From: Ditylenchus dipsaci
Lineage: Eukaryota > Nematoda > Chromadorea > Rhabditida > Anguinidae
Length of the DNA: 64,000 nt
Direction of reading: 5' to 3'
NCBI GenBank assembly: GCA_004194705.1
Contig: SADC01000125.1
Coordinates: forward strand, 62,001-126,000
Position 1 is the first letter of the stretch. Every line of letters begins with the position of its first letter. A program made the position numbers and the translations under genes. Positions 34,201 to 46,200 of the stretch are shown here, in pieces. The notes under the pieces were generated by a model, which was not told where the DNA came from, made no database searches, and saw only the letters and a program-made list of their open reading frames with translations.

Positions 34201-37200
34201 TCTAATGGCTATTCTCTTGTTTGAGTTTGGAAAAAACAGAATATTTGCTTGCTGTTTGTGGTGGTGGGCCTTGCTTTCTATCGTCCTTTTTTTGACTGCT
34301 AGCATCTTTCTTATTAATGTTCGCCAGCCACTCAATTGTCCATGAAATTTATGACCATGACGAAGGTGCCATTGTACAGTGGTCTTCCTGAGAACAGCTT
34401 CTTGTGGAATTGTTCACTCAATGAGCGTGTTTTCTTTGGCTACAAGGTTGAAAATTAGAAAAATTTTGAAATTAATTTAACATTTGGCTCTGTATGTGTT
34501 CATGCCAAATTCGACGCCAAAAAAAGTGCCTTGGTCCCCAAAGCCTCTTATATCCGAAAAAAAAATTATTGTTTCGAAAATGTCTCCAAACCACTTTAAT
34601 TCACTTTTCGTGTTATAAATATACATTTACGGCACTACCTTAAGAACGCGGAGATTTTTAGCTCGGTCATGAGTTGTCCGCTGCATAACCTAAGGTAACA
34701 CTCTCTCTATTGAAAATTACTGGGTTTCGAGACTACTGAAAGTGAAATTATTTTGTCCAAAAAAATCAACAGGAGGGCAAGGCATGTTTCTTTTTGGCGT
34801 CAGCATGAACACATACAGAGCTCAACATTTATTCTTTTTTTAGCAGAGCACCGAGTTGGGAAATTTTAATATGGCTTCGAAAATATGTAGGGACCATCTA
34901 AGCCACCTGCTAGTTTATCGTGTGATTGAGGCGTATGAGGAAGACGAGATCATGGAAGCAACAATTCGAATCAGATGCCTTCTCAATTGTAGCGTCGCTG
35001 AAATTGGAGCGTCATTTGCTGACCACGAGGCTGGTGAGTAGGGTTGTTGAGTCGAGCTTAAGCACCCTTAACATCCTATACAAACTTAAAATAGCCTTAA
35101 AAGCTCGAAAACACAATATTTTTGACCTATGGTTAGAAAATTTTCATTTCGAAATTGATTTTTTTTCTACTGCTGTAACTGTATGATACTACTTTTAAAA
35201 AGTCAGTAGGCTTATATCGCGAGCTAGAATTTTCAATATATTAATCGATACAAGTTCAGGTGTCCTTCAATTTCTCGGTCTTGACCCAATTGCAAAGATC
35301 CCGACGTCGATCGGAAATGCTGTAGAGAAGACCTCCAACACTTTCAACACAGTCATTACCAACACTTCTAACACTTTGAACACAGTCATTATTATTGTCG
35401 CTATCTGTGTTTGTCTCATGACGCTCATTTTGTTTGTGGTCTTTGTCTATTTGGTATATCGTCTCTGTCGAGACATTTTCTCGGTCCTCTAATTCAGAAT
35501 TAAATACTTAAAATGTACGAGTCTTCTTTGCGAGTCTTTTTACGAGTTTTTTCACTTGGTGTACAAATCTTACACCACCTTTGTTTCGTATTATGACTTC
35601 AATAATAGTCTAATGTTGAGAAATAGGATAGCATTACAATAATTCTGTGCATATTCAGTAAAGTAAACATATAAGTAAAGGTGTTACATTTGTGCAAAAT
35701 GTACGGATTACTTTATTCGAACTGGGATAGTACCTTTTTTTATCACCCTTGATTTTAACACTTTTTTAGTAATTTTAAGGATCAAAGGAACACAACAATG
35801 GATGATGAGATACTCAGAAGTCGTCTTTACGTGTCAGGAAAAAGTCGCCCTGCTCTCTTAGACAGCTGCTCCAAAGCATGCCTTATGTGGACAAAGGTCG
35901 GCCTTTTTTACACTACTCTTCAGTTGTTAATGGCTGCAGTGCCTTATATAGCAAAAAAATCACTTTAAACCACTTATTCATGCAATTTAAGCTTCTGAAA
36001 TGTGTAAAAAGCGTTTTCTAAAACAGACCTTGATTATAAAGTGCAGATAACAGTGTTTGCACAATTGTTTATAAAAAACACAATAAAAATCAAAAACAGG
36101 ACATGCAGGTACCCTCTCAGTTTTTTGAATTTAATTGAATTTAGTTTAATTGAAATCACTAACTAACAATACGTAATCCCAAAAGTATTTTTCGAATTGA
36201 AAGTGTCCCGCGCGCATTTTGATTTTACAAATTTCCATTGTGATTAACAAGAATAATCTTTTTGAAGGCAGTCGAAGCCCTGGGTATAGAAATGTATGAA
36301 AGAGACTCGGCCCATTCATTCAAGACGTAAACGGAGGTATCCAGCAAATGGACGGATTTGCCACTCTCCCAGTCAAAAAACATAGGCGAGGAAGAACTTT
36401 TTTCATCTCTGTGCTTTGCTCACCAATCCCATTCGACGACGACGATCTGCTTATCGGCTCAGTGACAATGAAGAAGCTGGGCTGGGACAAACGGGTGAAA
36501 GAATCCAAAATGACTATTAATTGGACAAAGAGGTACATAGTGTTGGGGACGATATACTTCCAATGGTTGGAAGATATATGGTGAAGCCAAAAAAAGTGCC
36601 CACTGCTGAATGGGAAAACAAATTGCGCACCGAGATTCGAGTCGCCTTCAAACAGTCCATGGTCGGTTTTATTTCAAATCACAAAAGATCGATTCAAAAA
36701 TAGAATTTTAGGCTCGTCCCGACAAGGCTTACTGGCTGGGCGGACTAGGCGGGTGTCTCATGTCAGCTGGCGTCAGTCATGTGGCCAGCCATTTGATCAA
36801 CAGGCTGAACAATAATCAAACGCAGCAGCCTCCTGATAATGGACAATTACAGCAGTGCAATTCTATCCAAAATGCGAGAGAAACAAGAGCTTTTCAAGAC
36901 CCACATCACAAAAAGTTGACACCCTCGGCTGAAGAGGAGAGACTTAAACGCTTAGAAGAAAAGTTTGATTTGCTTGTACATAGACTAGAAAGGGTATGTC
37001 ATAATTGTTTTTTTTTTCAATTTTATATATTTTGCAGTCGGATCGTGTCAACCAGAGCAACCGAAAATTGGAGGCCAGCTATGGCAAATACAATCAGAGA
37101 CCAATGATGAAGTGCTTTGCAGCTCATCAAACAAACTGTAGGCTTCAAACTCCAACTTAAATATACTGCTATTCAAGATTTGACATTTTCAGCTCGTCAA

Positions 37201-40200
37201 ATCAAGAATAATGTACAAGAGGCAGGTGAAGAACAACAGCAACAACGACAAAGGTGGGTATATATATAATCGGCAATTCATGCTAATGATGATATTCGAA
37301 CTATTCAAACCATAAAATCTACCACCCTCTTTCTTATTTCCACGCATTCACATCTCGCTAGAGCGGCTAGTCTAGTCCACTTTGACTGAATTAAAGTGAA
37401 AGTCAACCGAATCGCTCATTTTTAGGTGTCGTTCAATCGAGTTAAATATTCATTTTTTGTTCTTTTTTATTTTGAAGTTCACAAAATGAGGGGACCTATA
37501 AATATTTTATTATAAATATTTCTAGTTATGCTTCATTTTTATCATTATAGAATAAGAGAGCGATCCGGAGCCCAGCTATACGCCTATTGGAGGTACAGAG
37601 CAGCAGTTCGGATGAGGATGAGGAGCTAGGCACCAACGTCAGTTTAGAGGAGGCAGTCTCTGAGGCCATGTCAAGCTTGAGTCTCCAAGCAGTGAAGCCG
37701 ATCAACTAGAAATGGCAGATCACGCAAAAAATGGAGCAAGGTAATAAATATCTCAAAGGGGTGATATATTTACATTCAGATTCTATAGAGTACCAAGAAG
37801 AAGAACAAAATGAAGAACACCACAATGACTTACCACATGCACTAACTGTAAAAGAGGCCAAAGAGCAACTAATGAGAAATGTTAAAAATCCAGTAAGTTT
37901 TTTTTGCTATTTGGCAAAACTTTGATATACCACCATCACCCGGGGGGGGGGGGTGTGGTATTGTTAAAAATTTTAAACTTAGGGGGGGGGGTGGGATTGT
38001 TAAAATTTTAAACTTAGGGGGGGGGTGGTTATGCCGAATTTTTTTTGTCCTAAATTCAATTATAATAAAAAATATTTTTTAATCAGAATGATGTTCTATG
38101 CTTGGATGAAAAGCTTGACTGTTTGATTCTTCGGCTGTGTGACTCTAATGACAAAGAATGGGTAGAAGGAGTGAATTGTCTCTCAACGTTTTCGTGGCTA
38201 CTGAAATCTAACTCCGCTGACGATCGGTGTCTTCTTGTAAACCCAAACCCGAAAACGGGCAACAGTCCGTGGAAGATAAAAAAACAAATCAAAGGTTTGA
38301 TATGCAAAACATCATACCGTATTTCCTCTAATAGAGCCCCCGGGGCTTTATTTTTCGAATGCCCAAAAATTTTGAAATTGTAAATCAAAAATGGCACTAA
38401 CTCTGAAGTTCTAGTCAAAAAACAGGGGGGGGGCTCTATTAGAGAGGGGGCTCTATTAGAGGAAATACGGTACATTACTAATCTTGCATGAATTTAGGAG
38501 TAATATACAGTTGGACGATTCCAAAAATTATACATGAACTTTTTTTGGCCGGCTATGATGACTATGAGTGGCTTAAGACGAGAGGACGTGAGTCAAAATT
38601 TAAAAAGTACTTTTGGGTGTCGGGTTTTCGAGTTTAAATCTGACAAAATAATAGGCTGCTGTCAAGATACTAACAAATATGATCTCACATTCCTGCCATT
38701 CTTCACTGAAAACCACCTCCTTACTCGCTTACATATGTCAATTTACAACCCCTGTAGTCTCTACTTGATAAACCGACACCATTTTAAGTTTTTCCCGCAC
38801 GGGGTTTTTGAAAAAATAAGGCTTTATCGAGTTTGACTACTTCAACCCAAAATTTGTTGTCTTCTTTAAAAAATATATAACATGCTCTCAATGCTCTTCA
38901 AAATTTGTTGTCTTTAAAAATAAAATAAAAATAAAATCAATCTATTTCATCAGTCAATTTTTTTAGCAAGAACCCTGTCTGTATTAAACAGCCCGCACAG
39001 CAGTTGTGTGTCAACATTTTCCACTGGGCAAGAGAATCGCCTATAACAGAGATAGAGAGCGGCAGAGCGATGCAATTTGTGAAAAAGGTTATTAAATCGA
39101 ATTCACAGTCGAAAGTCTTTTTTAAATTGGTTTTTAGGGTGTGGTTGAGGCCGAAACCAAACTTAACTCTCTCTTGTCATTCATCAAAAATATAGTGGAG
39201 CTGCAACTCTTGCCTGTTTTATAGACTCTCTTGGTAGCGAAGAGCATGATGAGTGTGTGGAGGTGAGATGCAGTGATCATCCCATTCATAGATGGCGGAT
39301 AATTTGGACCAACTCCGCAAATGAAAGAAAGTATAGATCAGCTTCAGTGGTGACAGCAGAGCTATTTGGTACTGAAGTTCATACTTGGCTCTTATCTTAC
39401 CGTGGCAATAACCACAAGTGCTCTAAAGGAACCGGGTCCACATCTCGTAATGCAACCACTACCATGTGCCTTAACTACGGCACCACCAAGAGGGCCAACA
39501 TGGAGCCAGGCGCTTTCGCCCGATGCCAGCCACCACTACATCCCTTACTGAGTCAGCAGAGCAACTGTCGTTTTGGGCGGACCAGCGAGATCAGTGGCTG
39601 TCCCACCTACTTGAGCTAGCAGAGGAGGCGAATGTCACACAAGAAGAAGAAGCGTCGGTGGATGGAGATGGTGAAGATGTAGAAAGTGAGTCAGAGGCTG
39701 AGTCAGATACAGAAAGTGAGGGCGAAGAGAATTTCACAGTTCCCTTTGCAGTGAACACTTCAAAAATCGCGCAACTAGAAAGCAGCTGGTAGGTGACGAT
39801 AAAGTTTTTGGCCATACAAATAACATTATATGTTTATACTATAGGTGGCCGCTTTTGCAGAGCTTGAGAAGGCAAATGTGCGACTAAGCAATGAAATGAA
39901 GGCAATTGTAGAGAATGTGTCCTGGGCTATACTTTCTGGGGACATCCAGCGACGAGGGCTTATCTACGAAAAGAAAAAAGGAATTTTGCAAGCAGCTGAA
40001 CGCGCTGCCAAAGGTTTGCAAACAACAATAAAAACAAAATCGAACAGAAATTCAGGAAACTGATTTATCATTCTGATTTCACCCAGTGATAAAGATTTTG
40101 AGCAGCGATAAATATATTTTTACATGAACTTTCGAAAATAAAAAATAAATTTTTAAAATTCTGGGTCCCACAAAAAGTTCAATTAAAAAAAAATAACCTT

Positions 40201-43200
40201 CGATGACCTGTATCTAACACATGTTTTTCAGCTTTTCCCACGCCCTCACGAAAAAGGTGGCGAATCTCTTTGGAATTCGACTATTCTTTGGTAAGAGCCT
40301 TCTATGAGGGAGTAGAAATCTGGGCCTCTGCAAACGCCCGCTCAAGAATAGCTGAAACACTGGAATCGAGCAGCTCGACCATATCAAACAGCAAAGCTGA
40401 TGTTTTAATGGAGAAATTTTTGGCTTTGTGCGAAAAGCAACTCCGTTCTTTAGTAGATGACAGCGGGTTTTCTAGGCCTGAAGACAGGCAAGTGATGAAA
40501 GAGGGGTTTTTGACATCGTGTGGATCAGCATTGGGTCACTTCTTTGAGTACACTGTGACATCTAAGCAGTTCGATGCAGGCGCAACCAGTTTTGAAAAAA
40601 ATTGGATGGAGCTGCCATTTTTAGAGCTAATAGAAAATTACAAATTGGCTTTGATGACCACTAAACCCACCAACAGTCTGTCTTCATGCGCTCAGCGCAG
40701 ATTCAAATAAACAAGAACGACAAAAGAGGATTGCCTTTTCAACAGCAGGACCTCCAAGAAATTGCTCAGACACACGCTTCTCGTTCAGCATCTCACATAC
40801 TAGCTAAGACTATAAAAGGGGTAAGATATTTAAAAGATTCAAATTCATCAGTCGTTATGTTCATTTAGCTGACATTTCTTCACTTTACTGAGGCATCGTT
40901 CTCACGCGAAAGTCAGAGGGCGATGGTAAAGTAGGTTTTATTTTAGCTATAATTGGAAAAAATTTTCACGGTGCTGTCGGCCGGCTAACCTGTTCTCGAA
41001 ATTTTTTGATTTCTACATTTTTCGGATTTCGGCTTTTCGGCTCAGCTGGCTGACAATCCTTTTTTTAGGCAAATTGAGATAGTCAAGGGTAGCAGCAAAA
41101 ATCATTATTATCCTCTCTCATACTGCGATGTGGTTGAGGGCTTGAAAAAGTGGAAACCCATAACATTACCAGAACTGCAAAGTAAGCTACTTTTGAATTT
41201 CGCAGAAATCATTTAAAGTGTTGACGATGTTACTTATAGGTGTCGCCGTCCTTACAGTTGGCACACTGACAGGCACAAGGATGGCAGAGATGTTGCCGTC
41301 CAAAATCGCAGGGACGACTGGTCTGCGTCTACGCCACATCTCTTTCAGAATGGTCGAACAACATTTGGTGTTGGAAATCTCTTTCCCACAAACTAAGAAA
41401 AACAATGCGGCCATAGGCGGACACAAGTAATTGCAAGGCACTTTTTTAGTTGAGAAAGGGGCCGTTGTCTTGGGGCACCAAAAAAATCTGAAAAGAAGTA
41501 AAGATGGTCATTAATTTTCAGAAAAGACCTTTTTTAGTTTTTATATCATAAAAGACGTTAAAATAATAACTCCCGTCCTCCTCTCCTCAAATAATGAAGT
41601 ACCAATCTTTCACAACTACCTTTTAAAAACCAACTTGTTGTTCAATTTTTTAACGTCAACGAGATATTCAGAAATTGCAAAATGATCACGGCTACAAACA
41701 CCCAATTTTGTCCTGTTGGAAACATCATTGCTTACTTGTTGCTTCGAGGATGTTTAGACACTGACGGAAATTGCCCAAGATTGTCGACAACAAGGTGGAC
41801 GATTATCTGTTTCTGAATGTGTCATTTGATCGGGTGCACGGACCTACATTAGTGGTGAGTCAGAAACATCATCTAATCAGGTTAACATGTTTCATTTTGA
41901 GGAAAATCAGCACATGAAAATCCACACTACGCGCTACATCCTAAAGCAGTTTTCTAAAGTGCTAGGTCTTCCTCATGGATTAATCAGACCACACAGCTTC
42001 CACAAAGAGTGGGCGCATCGACTGGCTATGCAGCATATGACAACTAATGTCTGTTTCACAAAGACATCAATTGCACAGGTAATAAACATTTATTCGCAAC
42101 TTTATATATTATCTTGCCCTGAGTATTTATTAAGGCTGTATCCTCTGATGAAACTTGGAATACTCAACAATAGGATACGAATACTTGAACTACGGCCCAG
42201 ATGCAAAAAATTTGATCTATTTATGGCAAGGTGGCGTGACCGCAAATCCAAAGACACTAGCATTTTCTTTTACAAGGAGTATGTACATCAACTTAGAAGC
42301 AACAACCTTCTTCAATTGGAATCACCAATAGGTATTGGCTGACTTTGCAAATTGCAAGACTCACAATTACTGCTTCGATATGTGCTTAGCAAATGACTAA
42401 GTTGTGTCTAACCATGACTTATGCTGTACAGTCAAACCTCGATTTAACGACCCGCACCTCAAGTTCGTTCACACCTAGGGCCCGACACTTTTTTTAACTC
42501 CATTTTCCAAATGTTTTGGCGATTCATTTTCGACAGTCTGCTTGCATTCCGATTTCGCTGATCGTTTTACAAAAACACAAAGTTTTCGCTTTTGAATAAT
42601 CAAAACCTCGATTTAACGACCCCCTTTTAAAAATTAGAGGTCCCTGAATCGAGGTTTTGATTTTTCAAAAGCGAAATCTCTAGATTTCTGAAAAAGGATC
42701 GGCGAAATCGGAATCCTTACAATATTTGCAATCAGACTGTCGAAAATGAATCGCCAAAACATTTGGAAAATGGAGTTAAAAAAGTGTCGGGCCCTAGGTG
42801 TGAACGAACTTGAGGTGCGGGTCGTTAAATCGAGGTTTGACTGTACTGAAAATAAACTGCAGTCAACGCTCTCTATAACGACTCTGTCTTGATAACGCCC
42901 CAAAAAAAACTTTTTGGTCTTTTTGAAAACTTTTTCTTCATAACGAGGATCTATATAAGGATCTATATACACTCGGTTTAGCCGACCTTGCTAACCAAGT
43001 GAGAGCGTTGACTGCACATACAAATATTATTTATTTAACTTCAGTGCAAATTATCGTAAAAATTGTCTGGACACTTGGTTGGCTTCACGAGTCGAAAAAA
43101 TTGCCAAGTTGAAACAAGTAATCGGTACGCACTTGTATCTTATTTATCTATCTCTATTAGGGTAAATTCAGGAGAATGCGCCGAAGAGCCGGATCGAAAG

Positions 43201-46200
43201 CTCTGCAGAGTTTCACTTGACTTTGAGGAGGTTGCACTTACGAAGTTGCGCAAGCAATCTATGCGTGCAACCCAATTTGTAAATCTGGTTAATTGTTTGA
43301 TAGCTGAAATGGAAAGCAAAGACCTTGAATTTCCCAATCAGTTGACGTTAGTTTTTTGCGTAAATTTCTTAATTTGTTTATCTAGTGTATTATTACAGTA
43401 TACTGGACTAGCCAACAGTCAAGTCGATTGGCAAAAGATGAAGGCAATGTATAAAAATGTGAATGCACGCAACCCGTTCTACCCTCTTGTCGAATACGAG
43501 TATGTTTTCGTTCTCTATTTCAGTTTATGTATTCAAAGTTTATGGACCATGTTTTTTTATTTTTTAATAAGGTGTAATTAGTGTTATTAGGCAATAGATG
43601 AATTTTCAGGTCGAAGGCTAAAATGGTGGAGTGCTTTGTGGAAGGTTGTAGCGCAAAATTGGAGAGCATGCTGGTTTTGAAAAAGCACATGAAGATCCAT
43701 TCCGACAGCAAATCTATTGCAACCTGTGCGCAATGCAATCACCAGTGGAGTTGTGGTAAATTTTCTTCAGGAACTCGATTGCTATCATCTATATTGGAGC
43801 ACTGCATTTGTTGGCACAACCAGAGCTGGATATGTTTTGACTGCTCTAAGGCAGTGCCCTCACCAAAAAGTCTCAGAAATTTGAAATTACTGGAGCAATG
43901 CATCCGACAGGAACACAAATTAAGGCCCATTCAGTATTGCCCGGTGATTTATAAATCTATCGAGCAATGTGGAGAGGTTAAACTAAAAGAGCTTTTGGAA
44001 AAGCGCCCATTGCAGTGGAAGGTAATTTTTTTAAATTTATTTAAAATCTTAAAAATTTATTTGTTTGTTTAGCCAGCTGATGTCAAAGAGTTTGCTGAGT
44101 GGGCCAGCTCGTTGGTATCTCCAGATGATCCACTACCCACACAGAAGTTTGTACTGCATCGCATCTCTGGTGCATCGCTCTTCCGACTGATTTGGCAGGA
44201 TTTGTGTCAGCAGCTGCAGTTCACTGTCGGATCAGCGATGTTGTTCATGGATTTGGTGGAGGCGCTAAAGGACGAGAATCCTCTACAAGCAGTGTTGGCG
44301 GTCAAGGAGCGAATCGAGCAAAGCGAGGCATAAAGCTGTAAATGAGATATTGTTAAGTGAGTATTTATTTGTGTTTATACTGCTCTAAATCAGTGCCTTC
44401 TTCAAATAAAGAGCCCTTTTTGTAAAACTATTACTTTAAAGGGAGAAGGGGAAGCCATTCATGTTTGAAAAAGTGGTTTCCATGGCGCAGTGCATAAGTG
44501 CATAAGGCAGTCGCTTTTTTCGCGCAATGGTGTTTTTTGGTGTTGCAGGTTCAATTCCATCTGGGGCACACTATTTTTTTGGCTTGTTTGGTTAGTTTTT
44601 TGGGGTATGCAACATAGAGACTTCACTGTAAGAGTGATTTGGGCAACTAGAATTGACCCTATAGCTCCGACAGGATTGTTCTGGCTGAGCTGATTACTCT
44701 ATCGAGCTCTTCTTGCAGCTTTCGTTGCACTCTTGGATATATCATAAGATAGAGCACAAGAAAATTTAATGTGCTGCTGGTGGTTTCCTGAAATACATAG
44801 TTAGTTTTCAATTTAAATTTTTAAAATAGAAAAACCTGGCCTGCACCATACAGTTCAAAACACAAACATCTCAGGGTGGATATGCTGAATAAAAATTCCT
44901 GGGATTTTCTTAGAAAGATAAATCTTGGTTTTTCCAATTTCACTGTAACAGTCTAAGAAATACAAAAAGAATATTTTAAACTCTTCTGTTGGATTTTGAG
45001 AACAATTTTCACCGGTGGTTTGTCCTTCTCTTTACCGGACATTGTCGAGCAATATCCAACAAAAAAAGGGGGGGGAGGGTTGCCTTGGTTGCCCTGGTGA
45101 ATTTTTTTCGTTCTTTTTTAGGCTTAGGCTCAGGCAAAGATAGGCCAGTATATGTTAGGACGGACACTAAAGATAAGTTTGAGTCCGTCCTACATAGCTG
45201 GCCTACCCTTTAGGAGACATTCATCATGGCTATTTCTGCTACTGCCAAAAAATCATCTTGACCCCTAACCAAAAATTCAGTTCAAAAAATTTTCCTCCGC
45301 TCAAAAATCTCTATTTTTATTTGACAATGTGCGGTTGACATTTTTATAATTTATAAGTCATGTTTAAATGACTTTTAAGTAATGATAAATTTAAGTAAGG
45401 ATGAAAAAAAATCGTTTTCTGACGTTTACTAAAAATCTGTTAAACTAAAAATCTGATTTGTTTTGACTCATAGAAATTGACAGCTTGCCTAAAATATTTG
45501 TTTTGATCTTCTGAATTGGGATCGATCGACTCCATCTTGGCAAGAAAAGCATCAACAAAATTTTCTGGTGGCAAATCGTCATTTTCTGTGGCTCTGGCTG
45601 CTCTTTTCATGATCTGGTGGCTGATTTGTTGGTCAAAGAATCCAAGCTGTTTGTTGATATTTTGATCAAAGTTCTCAAAAGCGATGGAAAAGGAGGGAAA
45701 TTTCTCAGCCAGGGCATCATTAAGACCATTTTGCATAAAGTTTGGGAAGACATTTGAGTTTCCTGGGCCATGGTTCTGCAATAAATGAACCTTTTTAGAA
45801 ATGAGTAGTGGTCATTCAGTAATTTTAAGAAATTTACCTTTTCAGGTCAAAGAATTGAGAGCGAGAAGTCTAAAATTCAAAAATTCATTGCGCTTGGTAT
45901 TCTGTCATTATCAGCACGTAAAATGACCTCACTAAATCGATATCCAAACATGATTTGAGTGATTATAGACCCGACAGACACATCAATCAGTTCCATTACG
46001 TTATGCTCCTTCAAAATATCCTTGTCAAATCTACAATATATTTTCAGTCTTGTAAAACAAACCTGAACACCACTCTGGACCGCTTTCTTTAGCGTTTTAA
46101 TTAAGAAGTCCACTTCTGTGACAATCTTTAAAATACAACTGCTTTAAAGGGGCATGCCCACGCCAATAAGTCTCATTTCAAATGTTTGGATTCCCGGGCA

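Noticed and set aside
43063..43581. Single 172-codon open frame as one exon
   Set aside because: It reads through two apparent introns and two T-rich hydrophobic stretches; the exon blocks of gene U explain the protein-like parts better.
34870..44333. LTR retrotransposon or standard DIRS element
   Set aside because: No reverse transcriptase (YxDD context), RNase H or DDE integrase, no LTRs and no split repeats could be found, although a protease-like and a recombinase domain are present.
34870..44333. Polinton/adintovirus-type element
   Set aside because: No protein-primed DNA polymerase, packaging ATPase, retroviral-type integrase or double-jelly-roll capsid pattern seen.
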